A DNA stretch of 43,563 nt from the NCBI GenBank assembly GCA_000434535.1, contig FR878593.1, forward strand, positions 1-43,563. The letters are read 5' to 3'. Position 1 is the first letter of the stretch; each line of letters starts with the position of its first letter. A model generated the notes under the pieces. The model had not been told where the DNA came from. It was given only the letters and a program-made list of their open reading frames with translations, and made no database searches. The position numbers and the translations under genes were made by a program. The stretch is from Collinsella sp. CAG:166 (GTDB lineage Bacteria; Actinomycetota; Coriobacteriia; Coriobacteriales; Coriobacteriaceae). Shown one piece after another: positions 7,738 to 15,319 of this stretch.

Positions 7738-8022
7738 CGACGTGGGGCGCATGATAGTTAATTTCCGATCTCAGGCGAACACATTGGGCAAATAGGTCGT
7801 ACCCGCAGTTAGCCGAACGCCCCCGCAGTCTTTCCAGAGCCCGGGGGCACCGTTTTCGATACTCTTGGTTTCCTTTACCCGATGCAAATAAGTGCTCAAC
7901 AACATAAAACCTATCCCCCGCCACGGATATGCCGTCGAGTAAATCTGTTAAGCCAACCCTATCAAATTCTTTTGACAATTGGCTGCATTGGTCCATTTTG
8001 TCGTCCATCCCGCTTCCGCTGG
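7738..8022. other. Gene-poor stretch with hairpin and a 44-codon ORF
   Basis: No convincing gene. A stem GCCCCCG/CGGGGGC (7819-7825 with 7842-7848) followed by a short T-run (7853-7856) could terminate transcription from the upstream cyclase gene. On the minus strand, 7771-7905 is an uninterrupted 44-codon ORF (starts MLLSTYLHRVKE, ends TTYLPNVFA) with a weak ribosome binding site; whether it is translated is unknown. Confidence 0.4.
7819..7856 (+). terminator. Candidate terminator after the diguanylate cyclase
   Basis: A 7-bp GC stem with a 16-nt loop, then AC-CG-TTTT. About 80 bp after the stop codon. Modest quality because of the long loop and short T-run. Confidence 0.35.
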
Positions 8023-8343
8023 CTATCGCCTCATAAACACAAACCTAACGAGCCGCACGAACGACAAAGAGGCCAAGCTGAACAGAAGTAGAACCAAAAC
8101 TTCAAAAACACTGGTATTCCAATCGCGTACCCAGCCCTCTACCGCCCACAAGAAAAACAGCAGCCCCATCCATAACGTCACAGAAGAAATCAACTTTGCG
8201 TAAGGGCATATATCAATCCCGCTCTCCCTTTTTGTGACATCATATCCAGCAATTGAGCTGAGCCATCTTCCTCTTCTGTATTGGATTGAAAGAAGAATCA
8301 GGGCAATCGAAGTTATCAAACAGGCAGCATCCTCTGTTTCCAT
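8023..8343 (-). CDS. DUF3784-like small membrane protein
   Basis: A 106-residue protein with three hydrophobic segments (about 8-20, 53-70 and 78-98) and a basic C-terminus. The segment SIAGYDVTKRESGIDICPYAKL resembles the LIAGYNTMSKEEKEKYD-K-L signature of the DUF3784 family of small bacterial membrane proteins of unknown function. AAAGGAAG stands a few bases before the ATG (8343), supporting translation. The region is visibly less GC-rich than its neighbours and lies next to a transposase remnant, so acquisition by transfer is plausible. Confidence 0.7.
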   Translation of the reverse strand: METEDAACLITSIALILLSIQYRRGRWLSSIAGYDVTKRESGIDICPYAKLISSVTLWMGLLFFLWAVEGWVRDWNTSVFEVLVLLLFSLASLSFVRLVRFVFMRR

Positions 8344-8433
8344 AGAACTTCCTTTGCTTTCCGTCCTAGCTGCGCGTTCACAATCGAATCAAACCAAGTG
8401 TGAATTACTCGATAGCAGCCGCCTTAGTATAAA

Positions 8434-8620
8434 TCATAGCCTCCGCAGCAGCCCGCCTTCCAAGACCTCAAAGCTCACCATCGAGGGCGACCCGCCCAGA
8501 CCCCTTACAATCTGCTCGCACGAGGCCCCGCACTCCAACATCCTCTGGACCGTATCCCGCACGTACCTGGTGAGCGAGCCTGCCGTGGGCCCTCGGAGCC
8601 GGCATCGCGCCCCACGCCAT
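8434..8620 (-). pseudogene. Remnant of IS30-like transposase N-terminus
   Basis: Read on the minus strand, this stretch encodes SLTRYVRDTVQRMLECG then ASCEQIVRGLGGSPSMVSFEV, ending at a stop (8434-8436). This matches the shape of the helix-turn-helix that opens IS30-family transposases (LTxxxRxxIxxML-G-S--EIAxxLGxSPSTVSREV). There is no start codon with a ribosome site and no catalytic DDE part, so only a decayed N-terminal piece survives. No terminal inverted repeats were recognised. Confidence 0.45.
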
Positions 8621-8677
8621 CCGCCCGCTCATGCGATAATCCTCTGCATAAGTCATCGACAGCAGAGGGAGTTTGTG

Positions 8678-9301
8678 ATGAAGGTTCTTTTAGTCAACGG
8701 TAGCCCCAAGGCAAACGGCAACACCGCTCGCGCGCTTGCCGAAGTCGCCGAGCAATTGCATGCCGAGGGTATCGATACCGAGGTGTTCCAGCTGGGCGCC
8801 AAGCCCATTCGCGACTGCATTGGCTGTGGCCGGTGCGGCAAGCTCGATTACCGCTGCACCTTTGACGACGACGTGGTCAACGAGCTCATTGCCGCCGCCG
8901 AGCAGGCAGACGGCTTTGTCTTTGGCTCGCCCGTCTATTACGCGCACCCCAGCGGCCGCATCCTCTCGGCCCTCGACCGCGCGTTTTATGCTGGCAGCAA
9001 GGCCTTTGCGCACAAGCCGGGCGCCTCTGTCGCCGTTGCCCGCCGCGGCGGCACGTCGACCACGTTCGATGTACTCAACAAGTACTTCACCATCAACCAG
9101 ATGCCCGTAGTTGCCTCCACCTACTGGAACAACGTGTTTGGCCGCGTGCCCGGCGACGCCGATGGGGATGCCGAGGGCCTTGCCACCATGCGAAACATCG
9201 GTAAAAACATGGCCTGGCTCCTGCGTTGCATCGAGGCAGGCCAGGCCGCCGGCATCAACGCACCCGAGGCAGATCGCGCAACGACCAACTTCATTCGTTA
9301 G
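8678..9301 (+). CDS. NAD(P)H-dependent FMN reductase / flavodoxin-fold oxidoreductase
   Basis: Flavoprotein of the NADPH-dependent FMN reductase superfamily. It opens with KVLLVNGSPKANGNTARAL, the phosphate loop for FMN, and has the C-IGCGRCGK cysteine cluster after it, as in iron-sulfur-flavoprotein-like (IsfA/azoreductase-like) reductases, and the flavin-contacting FGSPVYYAHPSG. The start ATG at 8678 has AGAGGGA upstream and the protein is 207 residues, normal for the family. The open frame runs much further upstream without meaning. It is followed 12 bp later by a small thioredoxin-fold gene, probably in one operon. Electron acceptor unknown. Confidence 0.9.
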   Translation: MKVLLVNGSPKANGNTARALAEVAEQLHAEGIDTEVFQLGAKPIRDCIGCGRCGKLDYRCTFDDDVVNELIAAAEQADGFVFGSPVYYAHPSGRILSALDRAFYAGSKAFAHKPGASVAVARRGGTSTTFDVLNKYFTINQMPVVASTYWNNVFGRVPGDADGDAEGLATMRNIGKNMAWLLRCIEAGQAAGINAPEADRATTNFIR

Positions 9302-9313
9302 AACGGCGGGACC

Positions 9314-9655
9314 ATGAATATTCAAATCTTCGGGACTAAGAAGTCCTTCGATACCAAGAAGGCCCAGCGCTATTTTAAGGAGCGCCGCATTAAGGTGCAG
9401 TTTATCGACCTTAAGGAAAAGGAGATGAGCAAGGGCGAGCTCACGAGCGTGATGCAGGCGGTCGGCGGCATCGACAAGCTACTCAACCCCAAGGCCAAGG
9501 ACGAGGAGACGCTCGCGCTCATCCAGCACCTCACCCCCAGCCAGCGCTTTGACAAGCTGCTCGAGAACCAGCAGGTTCTCGCCGAACCCATCGTGCGCAA
9601 CGGCAAAAAGGCCACCGTCGGTTATTGCCCCGATGTATGGGGAGCCTGGGAGTAG
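9314..9655 (+). CDS. ArsC/Spx-family thioredoxin-fold protein lacking the active Cys
   Basis: A 113-residue protein with the fold pattern of the ArsC/Spx/YffB family: short beta strand NIQIFG, helix with KKAQRYFKERRI, VQFIDLKEKEMSKGEL, a central GGIDKLLNPKAKDE and late conserved EPIVRNGKKATVGY. The N-terminal cysteine (CxxC or CX5R) that carries catalysis in ArsC or redox sensing in Spx is missing (GTKKSFDTKK instead); the only Cys is near the C-terminus (GYCPDVW). It is therefore unlikely to be an arsenate reductase. Probably cotranscribed with the flavoprotein upstream. Function unknown. Confidence 0.85.
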   Translation: MNIQIFGTKKSFDTKKAQRYFKERRIKVQFIDLKEKEMSKGELTSVMQAVGGIDKLLNPKAKDEETLALIQHLTPSQRFDKLLENQQVLAEPIVRNGKKATVGYCPDVWGAWE

Positions 9656-9741
9656 CTTGTGTTATTTGCCGGCTCGTGGGTATAAGAGCAGGCGTTTGGC
9701 ATAAGATTCAACTGTAAGCCATGTCTAACAAAGGAGGGCAC

Positions 9742-10872
9742 ATGCCCAACAAACCCGTGAAGATCATCATGCTTACCGGATACCTCGGTGCCGGCAAGAC
9801 CACGCTGCTCAACCACATCCTCGCTAACGACGGCGGCATCCGCGCCGCCGTGATCGTCAACGATATCGGCGAGATCAACGTCGACGCCAGCCTTATCGCC
9901 GACGGCGGCCTTTCCGAGACCGACGACCTCATCCCGCTCACTAACGGCTGCATCTGCTGCACGCTTTCGGACGACCTTGCCAACCAGCTGCAGGGCATCG
10001 CCGATTCGGGCAACTTCGACTACATCATCATCGAGGCCTCGGGCATCTGCGAGCCTATCCCCATCGCCTACACCATCTCGAGCTTCTGCGACGAGGCCAA
10101 GGTGGGCGGCGAGCCCAAGCTCGCACTCGACAACATCGTTGCCGTGGTCGACTGCGCCCGTATGTACGACGAATTCAACGGCGGCCGCGACCTGCTGGCC
10201 GAGGATATCGACGAGGACGATATCGAGAGTCTGCTGATCCAGCAGATTGAGTTCTGCTCCACACTCATCCTCAACAAGACCGATACCGTGAGCCCTGAGC
10301 AGATCGCCGAGCTCAAGGCCATCGTGCGCAGTCTGCAGAAGGATGCCGTGATCGTCGAGGCCCAAAACGGCGAGGTCCCCATGGAGGAGCTGCTCGACAC
10401 CGACCGCTTCGACTTTATGCGCGCCTACAACTCCGCCGCCTGGATCGAGGCCATGGAGCATCCCGAGGAGCACGACGACCCCGAGGTGCTCGAGTACGAC
10501 ATCGAGACCTTTGTGTACTCGCGCCGCAAGCCGTTTGACCTGCAGAAGTTCACCAATTTTGTTGAGCAGGAGTGGCCCGACGAGGTCATCCGCGTCAAGG
10601 GTCCGCTGTGGCAGACCGGCGATCCGGACATGTGCTACATGTTTGAGCAGGCCGGCCACCAGATGCGCCTGATGGAGAACGGCCTGTTTGTCGATTCGGC
10701 GCCCGAGGGCGAGAAGCAGAAGATCATCGACGAGAACCCCGAGATCATGCAAATTTGGGACGACGAGACGGGCGACCGCATGACGAGCCTGTGCATCATC
10801 GGCCGTCACATGGACAAGGACGCGCTCATCGCCTCCCTCGATGCCTGCCTGACCGACTGGCACCGCGCCTAG
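9742..10872 (+). CDS. CobW/COG0523-family GTP-binding metallochaperone
   Basis: P-loop GTPase of the CobW/COG0523 family, which load metals (zinc, cobalt, nickel or iron) into target proteins. Residues 11-21 contain Walker A (GYLGAGKTTLL); the family metal motif CxCC appears as GCICCTL; NKTD gives guanine specificity; a CobW C-terminal domain starts around 255 (FVYSRRKPFDL). AAGGAGG at 9731-9737 precedes the ATG at 9742, which is preferred to the ATG at 9721. Length 376 residues. There is no His-rich tail but a stretch of acidic residues (EDIDEDD) in the middle. Metal and client cannot be told from the sequence. Ends at a strong terminator. Confidence 0.92.
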   Translation: MPNKPVKIIMLTGYLGAGKTTLLNHILANDGGIRAAVIVNDIGEINVDASLIADGGLSETDDLIPLTNGCICCTLSDDLANQLQGIADSGNFDYIIIEASGICEPIPIAYTISSFCDEAKVGGEPKLALDNIVAVVDCARMYDEFNGGRDLLAEDIDEDDIESLLIQQIEFCSTLILNKTDTVSPEQIAELKAIVRSLQKDAVIVEAQNGEVPMEELLDTDRFDFMRAYNSAAWIEAMEHPEEHDDPEVLEYDIETFVYSRRKPFDLQKFTNFVEQEWPDEVIRVKGPLWQTGDPDMCYMFEQAGHQMRLMENGLFVDSAPEGEKQKIIDENPEIMQIWDDETGDRMTSLCIIGRHMDKDALIASLDACLTDWHRA

Positions 10873-10911
10873 GTTTATCCAAGCGGGCATTTGTCCGAAA
10901 AGTAGTCGCCA

Positions 10912-10944
10912 ACCACCACGAAGGTGCCCTTCGTGGTGGTTTTT
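10912..10944 (+). terminator. Rho-independent terminator after the CobW gene
   Basis: Perfect 13-bp stem (10912-10924 with 10928-10940), 3-nt loop and TTTT. About 40 bp downstream of the stop codon and 22 bp before the start of trmL. Confidence 0.9.
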
Positions 10945-10965
10945 CGTTCTGAGCCAAGGAGATTC

Positions 10966-11565
10966 ATGTTCAACATTGTGCTGTATGCGCCCGAGATTCC
11001 GGCCAATACGGGCAATATCGGCCGTACCTGCGTGGTCACCGGCGCTCGCCTGCATCTGGTGGAGCCGCTGGGCTTTTCGCTCGACGACAAGACGGTACGT
11101 CGCGCCGGTCTGGGCTACTGGCAAAACTTGGACGTGACGACCTATGCCAGCTGGGAGGATTTTCTTGCGCGCAACGGCCTCTCCCCTGCCGATGGTCGCC
11201 TGCATCTGCTGACCAAAAAGGCACGCCGCACCTATGCGCAGAGTACCTACCGCGATGGCGACTACTTGGTCTTTGGCAGCGAGAGCTCGGGCATTCCCGA
11301 GCCACTGCTCGCCGCGGCGCCCGCGCGCTGCGAGCGCATCCCGATGCTGCGCGATTGCGACTCGCTCGATAACGCCGAGGCTTGGGAAGCTCACGAGGAA
11401 TCGCTGGGGCATACCGAGGACGGCCACGAGGCCATCCTTCAACAAGACATCTGCGGCAACTTCGTCAACCCGGACGACTACCGCATCAGCGCACTCAACC
11501 TCTCCAACAGCGCCGCCATCGTCCTCTACGAGGCCCTGCGCCAGGCAGGCTTTCCGGGAATGTGA
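10966..11565 (+). CDS. trmL: tRNA (cytidine(34)-2'-O)-methyltransferase TrmL
   Basis: SPOUT-class methyltransferase that 2'-O-methylates the wobble base of tRNA-Leu. It shows the family start FNIVLYAPEIPANTGNIGRT, VEPLGFSLDDK, then FGSESSGIPE and the knot segment RISALNLSNSAAIVLYEALRQ. The start at 10966 follows CCAAGGAG. At 199 residues it is longer than the usual ~155, owing to an extra stretch (about 130-165, SLDNAEAWEAHEES) before the last motif. The final Met-stop (ATGTGA) is formed by a hairpin repeat that begins at 11559, so the repeat is part of the coding end. Confidence 0.9.
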   Translation: MFNIVLYAPEIPANTGNIGRTCVVTGARLHLVEPLGFSLDDKTVRRAGLGYWQNLDVTTYASWEDFLARNGLSPADGRLHLLTKKARRTYAQSTYRDGDYLVFGSESSGIPEPLLAAAPARCERIPMLRDCDSLDNAEAWEAHEESLGHTEDGHEAILQQDICGNFVNPDDYRISALNLSNSAAIVLYEALRQAGFPGM

Positions 11566-11591
11566 CAAAGCGACTGTCCCTTTGTCACATT
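11559..11591. repeat. TGTCCCTTT hairpin repeat, copy 1 (convergent terminator)
   Basis: Perfect 12-bp stem AATGTGACAAAG/CTTTGTCACATT (11559-11570 with 11580-11591) and a 9-nt loop. It sits between convergent trmL and the UvrA-like gene and contains the trmL stop codon. Closely related sequences occur at 15288-15319 and 20118-20154. Confidence 0.85.
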
Positions 11592-11594
11592 CGG

Positions 11595-14108
11595 TTATAG
11601 GTAGCGGCCAGTGATGCTTGCAGAGCAGGCTGCGATGTCGCCCGGCGTGCCGGTGCAGACGATTTGCCCGCCCGCGTCACCACCGCCCGGACCCATGTCG
11701 ATCACGTAATCGGCGTTACGGATAAGGTCGAGATCGTGTTCGATCACGATAACCGTGGCGCCCTTGGCAACAAGGCCGTCGAACACGCTCAATAGCACCT
11801 GGACATCGAGCGGATGTAGTCCGATCGTGGGCTCGTCGAACACGAATACAGCATCATCCTGCACGCGGCCCATCTCGCTCGCGAGCTTAAGACGCTGTGC
11901 CTCGCCGCCCGAAAGCGCCGGTGTGGGCTCGCCAAGTGTGAGATAACCCAGGCCCAGGTCGCGCAAGGTTTGCAAGCGCGTCTGAACTTTCTTGAGTCCC
12001 AGTGTAGCGTCGATGGCCTCGTCCACACTCATGTCCATGAGCTGCGGCAACGTAAGCAGGCTCCCGTCCTTACCCTCGCGATGGATATGCGAAGCCGCGT
12101 CTGCATAACGCGAACCACGACATGCCGGGCAGACAATCTCGACGTCGGGCAGAAACTGCACGTCGAGCGATATCGATCCCGTGCCGTCGCACGTAGGGCA
12201 GCGCAGGGCACCGGTGTTGTAGCTAAAGGCGCCCGCCTTATATCCCGCCGCCTTGGCCTCGGGCGTACGTGCAAAGGCGCGGCGCAGCTCGTCATGAATG
12301 TCGGCATAGGTCGCTACCGTCGAGCGGACGTTGGCACCGATGGGCGTGGCGTCAATCAGGTTGGCGCGTACAATACCCTCGGCGTCGATCCAACGCACGT
12401 GCCCCGGCAGGCGCTCGCCGGCTGCCTGCGCCTTGAGCGCAGGAATGAATGTCTCAAGCACCAGAGTCGTCTTGCCCGAACCCGAAACGCCCGTAACCGC
12501 GACAAGGCGGCCGCGCGGGATATCGACTTCGAGCGGCTTGACGGTATGGATGGCACCGGTCGCCATGCGGATATGGCCTTGGTCGAACATTTCGTCGTCA
12601 GGCACCTGCGGACGCAAGCGCTTGGGCTCGGCGCGCAAAAACGGCGCAATACGGCTGTCCTGCGATTGCTCGACCTCGTCCACCGTACCAGCGGCGATCA
12701 CGTTACCACCGCCCGCTCCGGCAACGGGGCCCATCTCGACCAGATAATCAGCCTCCGCCAGCACGCGCGTATCGTGGTCGACAACGACCACGGTGTTGCC
12801 GTCATCCACCAGGTCGCGCATTACGCCCACCAAGCCGTCGACATTGGCAGGATGCAAGCCAATTGAGGGCTCGTCCAGCACATAGAGCACGCCTGTCGAT
12901 CGGTTGCGCACCACGCGGGCGAGTTGCACGCGCTGGCGCTCACCCGTGGAGAGCGTGGCACCGGCGCGATCGAGCGAAAGGTAATCGAGACCCAGGTCGA
13001 CCAGACGACGAGCCGTGCTCAAAAACGATTCACAAATGTCCGATGCCATGGGCCGCATCTCGGCCGGCAAGGATGCGGGCACCCCGCGCACCCACTCAAT
13101 CGCCTCGCCCAGCGTCATGGCCGCAGCCTGTGCCAGATTGATACCGCGCACCTGGGGCTGGCGCGCAGCCTCGGAGAGACGCGTGCCGCCACAGTCACGG
13201 CATGGCCCCTCGCGCAAAAAGCGTGCAACGCGCTTGAGGCCCTTGTCGTCCTTAACCTTGGCGAGCGCATTCTCAACGGTATAGACGGCGTTGTAATAGG
13301 TAAAGTCGAGCGGCGTGGCGCCCTCGCCGTTTTTGGGAACGTAGAGAATGTGCTTCTTAACCGCCGGGCCGTGGAACACGATGTCGCGTTCTTCAGGCGT
13401 GAGCTGGTTAAACGGCACATCGGTGCGCACGCCCATCTCGCCAGCCACTTGCTTCATCAGATCCCACATAAGCGTACCCCAGGGAAGCACCGCGCCCTCG
13501 TTGATAGTCTTTGACTCATCGGGCACCAGGCTTGCCTCGTCCACCTCGCGCATGACACCGGTGCCGCCGCAGGTAGGGCACGCACCACCGCTATTGAAAG
13601 CCAAATCCTCGGCACTCGGCGCGTAGAACTCGCGGCCGCACGTCGGACACGTGAGCGACAGGCCCGCAGCCACGTTAAGGCTCGGCTCCACACGCGCCCC
13701 GCAGTGCGGACACACGTGATGGGCGCAACGGCTAAAGAGCAGGCGCAGGCTGTTGTTGAGCTCGGTCATGGTACCAAAGGTCGAGCGCACGCCCGGCACG
13801 CTGGGGCGCTGATGCAATGCGAGCGCCGCCGGTACGTGCAATACCTCATCCACCTGGGCGTGTTCGGCCTGCGTCAGGCGACGTCGAGTATAGGTGCTGA
13901 GCGCTTCCAAGTAGCGGCGCGAACCCTCGGCATAAAGAACCCCCAGTGCCAGCGAACTCTTGCCCGAACCCGATACGCCGGCAATACCCACCAGCTTTCC
14001 CAGCGGAATATCGATATCGACGTCCTTGAGGTTATGGACACGTGCGCCACGCACCTCGATAGTCTGCGGGCTCATCTTCTGTTCCGTCACCTTTATCACC
14101 CTACTCAT
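11595..14108 (-). CDS. UvrA-like ABC ATPase (class II, short UvrA)
   Basis: Twin ABC ATPase of the UvrA excinuclease family. First nucleotide-binding domain: GVSGSGKSSLAL (about 44), two CxxC zinc pairs (CPHC/CPTC), LSTGERQRVQLAR signature, YVLDEPSIGLHP. Second: GVSGSGKTT (about 543), CPTCDG/CPACRG zinc pairs, LSGGEAQRLKLAS, FVFDEPTIGLHP. Its 837 residues are about 100 fewer than housekeeping UvrA, with a reduced insertion region, as in class II UvrA paralogues known for drug-related or accessory roles. Its ATG at 14108 overlaps the stop of the AAA+ ATPase gene (ATGAGTAG), so the two are translationally coupled; an internal start at 14075 is possible. Function in repair or resistance is unproven. 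Confidence 0.88.
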   Translation of the reverse strand: MSRVIKVTEQKMSPQTIEVRGARVHNLKDVDIDIPLGKLVGIAGVSGSGKSSLALGVLYAEGSRRYLEALSTYTRRRLTQAEHAQVDEVLHVPAALALHQRPSVPGVRSTFGTMTELNNSLRLLFSRCAHHVCPHCGARVEPSLNVAAGLSLTCPTCGREFYAPSAEDLAFNSGGACPTCGGTGVMREVDEASLVPDESKTINEGAVLPWGTLMWDLMKQVAGEMGVRTDVPFNQLTPEERDIVFHGPAVKKHILYVPKNGEGATPLDFTYYNAVYTVENALAKVKDDKGLKRVARFLREGPCRDCGGTRLSEAARQPQVRGINLAQAAAMTLGEAIEWVRGVPASLPAEMRPMASDICESFLSTARRLVDLGLDYLSLDRAGATLSTGERQRVQLARVVRNRSTGVLYVLDEPSIGLHPANVDGLVGVMRDLVDDGNTVVVVDHDTRVLAEADYLVEMGPVAGAGGGNVIAAGTVDEVEQSQDSRIAPFLRAEPKRLRPQVPDDEMFDQGHIRMATGAIHTVKPLEVDIPRGRLVAVTGVSGSGKTTLVLETFIPALKAQAAGERLPGHVRWIDAEGIVRANLIDATPIGANVRSTVATYADIHDELRRAFARTPEAKAAGYKAGAFSYNTGALRCPTCDGTGSISLDVQFLPDVEIVCPACRGSRYADAASHIHREGKDGSLLTLPQLMDMSVDEAIDATLGLKKVQTRLQTLRDLGLGYLTLGEPTPALSGGEAQRLKLASEMGRVQDDAVFVFDEPTIGLHPLDVQVLLSVFDGLVAKGATVIVIEHDLDLIRNADYVIDMGPGGGDAGGQIVCTGTPGDIAACSASITGRYL

Positions 14109-15219
14109 GCCATAAAACTCGATCGCGAATGTACGCGCCCAGCATGGGCACGGTAAACCGGACGAGACCGTATCCGGCAGCCTCGATGACGCGCTCGCGA
14201 ATCAGGCTTGCGCGATATTTACTCGCCCAGCTCTGGGTGCGATCGCAACGCTCAATGATATCCGCCATGCGCGTCGGTTTGCCCTCGTCAACCGCCATGG
14301 CCTCGATAAAGAGGCGCTGTGGACTGCGCAGCCCATAATACAGGGGCGCGTCGACCGCTTCATAGAACTCGGAGACGGCATCGGCGTAGCCAGCCTCGAC
14401 ATCGCGCCTTTCGATGACTTGTGAGCCACATCGGACAGCAGACCTCCACATGTAATATCCCACCAGCTGAACCATGTAGGGATGCCCCATGCTCTTGCGC
14501 GCCGCAAGGTCCGCCGTCTCCGCGTCAACGTAAAGACCAGCGTCTTTGACCGTCTGGATATACGAATCGCGCACTTTGGGCAAAGATATCGCCCCCAACG
14601 TACGCTGCTGGGCACGCCGCAAAAACGTCACGCTCGGCTCTTCGAGCAGATCGTCAACCATACTGGGCAAGCCGGCGAACGTCAGCGCAAGACCGCGCTG
14701 GTCGCTATCGGGCAAGCCCGTGGCATCCTGGTCTCCGAGCACCTGCTGATAGAGAACGGCAAGAGCCGCCAGTTCCTCGATAGACGCCGATTGCGCCTCG
14801 TCAATCGCAAACAGTATGCCCTTGCCTGGACCGAGCCTCTTGAGGCGCTCGTTGACCAGCCCTCGCAACGTCTCGCCCTTTGCTCGCGCCGCCTCGACCG
14901 ACATCCGGTCAAACGACGGACCGAACTCCATTGACGTCACAACGGGTTTATTCGAACGAAGCGCGTTGGCCAAGCGGTCGCATAAGCCAAGCGAAGCGGA
15001 ATCGGAGACAACCGCCCATCCGCGCTCATTGGCTAGACGTTGCAGCTCCCGTAGGAGAACCGTCTTGCCACAGCCGCGGTTTCCCGTAATGAGCATGAGC
15101 CTACCCGGCGCTCCGGCGCCGTTATCGAGCCCTTCCTCGAAATCTTCGATGACCGACTCGCGGCCGATGAGTATCGGAGGCCGCTTGCCAGCCGTGGGCT
15201 TAAAGGGATTTGGGTTCAT
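14101..15219 (-). CDS. AAA+ ATPase (ORC/archaeal-ATPase-like) coupled to UvrA-like gene
   Basis: P-loop ATPase with Walker A GNRGCGKT (about 46-53), Walker B ILFAIDEAQ (about 135-143) and a C-terminal winged-helix-like tail (TRMADIIERCDRTQSWASKY, then LIRERVIEAAGYGLVRFTVP). This layout is like Orc1/Cdc6-type or archaeal-ATPase/STAND-like proteins that couple ATP to DNA binding. Start at 15219 has GGAGG upstream. 372 residues. It precedes and overlaps the UvrA-like gene, so the two likely form one functional unit. Upstream lie three short repeats at 10-bp spacing, probably a regulator site. Substrate or partner unknown. Confidence 0.8.
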   Translation of the reverse strand: MNPNPFKPTAGKRPPILIGRESVIEDFEEGLDNGAGAPGRLMLITGNRGCGKTVLLRELQRLANERGWAVVSDSASLGLCDRLANALRSNKPVVTSMEFGPSFDRMSVEAARAKGETLRGLVNERLKRLGPGKGILFAIDEAQSASIEELAALAVLYQQVLGDQDATGLPDSDQRGLALTFAGLPSMVDDLLEEPSVTFLRRAQQRTLGAISLPKVRDSYIQTVKDAGLYVDAETADLAARKSMGHPYMVQLVGYYMWRSAVRCGSQVIERRDVEAGYADAVSEFYEAVDAPLYYGLRSPQRLFIEAMAVDEGKPTRMADIIERCDRTQSWASKYRASLIRERVIEAAGYGLVRFTVPMLGAYIRDRVLWHE

Positions 15220-15252
15220 GTCGGCCTCCTCGGATTGGCAAACCCTGGCAAT

Positions 15253-15281
15253 AGTTATACCAACTTATACCGAGTTATACC
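15253..15281 (-). promoter_or_regulatory. Three 9-bp repeats at 10-bp spacing before the AAA+/UvrA-like operon
   Basis: AGTTATACC (15253), ACTTATACC (15263) and AGTTATACC (15273) repeat with a period of exactly 10 bp, about 34-62 bp before the AAA+ start codon. On the coding strand each reads GGTATAA(C/G)T, like a -10 box. One helical turn of spacing suggests cooperative protein binding on one face of the DNA. Confidence 0.6.
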
Positions 15282-15287
15282 AATAGC

Positions 15288-15319
15288 ATGTGACAGAGGA
15301 GCTGTCCCTTTGTCACATG
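15288..15319. repeat. TGTCCCTTT hairpin repeat, copy 2
   Basis: Arms CATGTGACA (15288-15296) and TGTCACATG (15311-15319), extendable inward with one wobble pair. The minus-strand gene that ends here gets its last Met-stop (ATGTGA) from this repeat, as trmL does from copy 1. Confidence 0.8.

Noticed and set aside
7685..8008. Minus-strand 107-codon ORF after the diguanylate cyclase
   Set aside because: It overlaps the end of the cyclase gene and has no ribosome site or recognisable domain; only the 44-codon ORF in the other frame was worth noting.
9622..11568. Minus-strand 648-codon ORF under the CobW and trmL genes
   Set aside because: Spans two real genes and a strong terminator, with no ribosome site or family motif.
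11970..12866. Plus-strand 298-codon ORF inside the UvrA-like gene
   Set aside because: Shadow of the minus-strand gene whose ABC and zinc motifs are intact.
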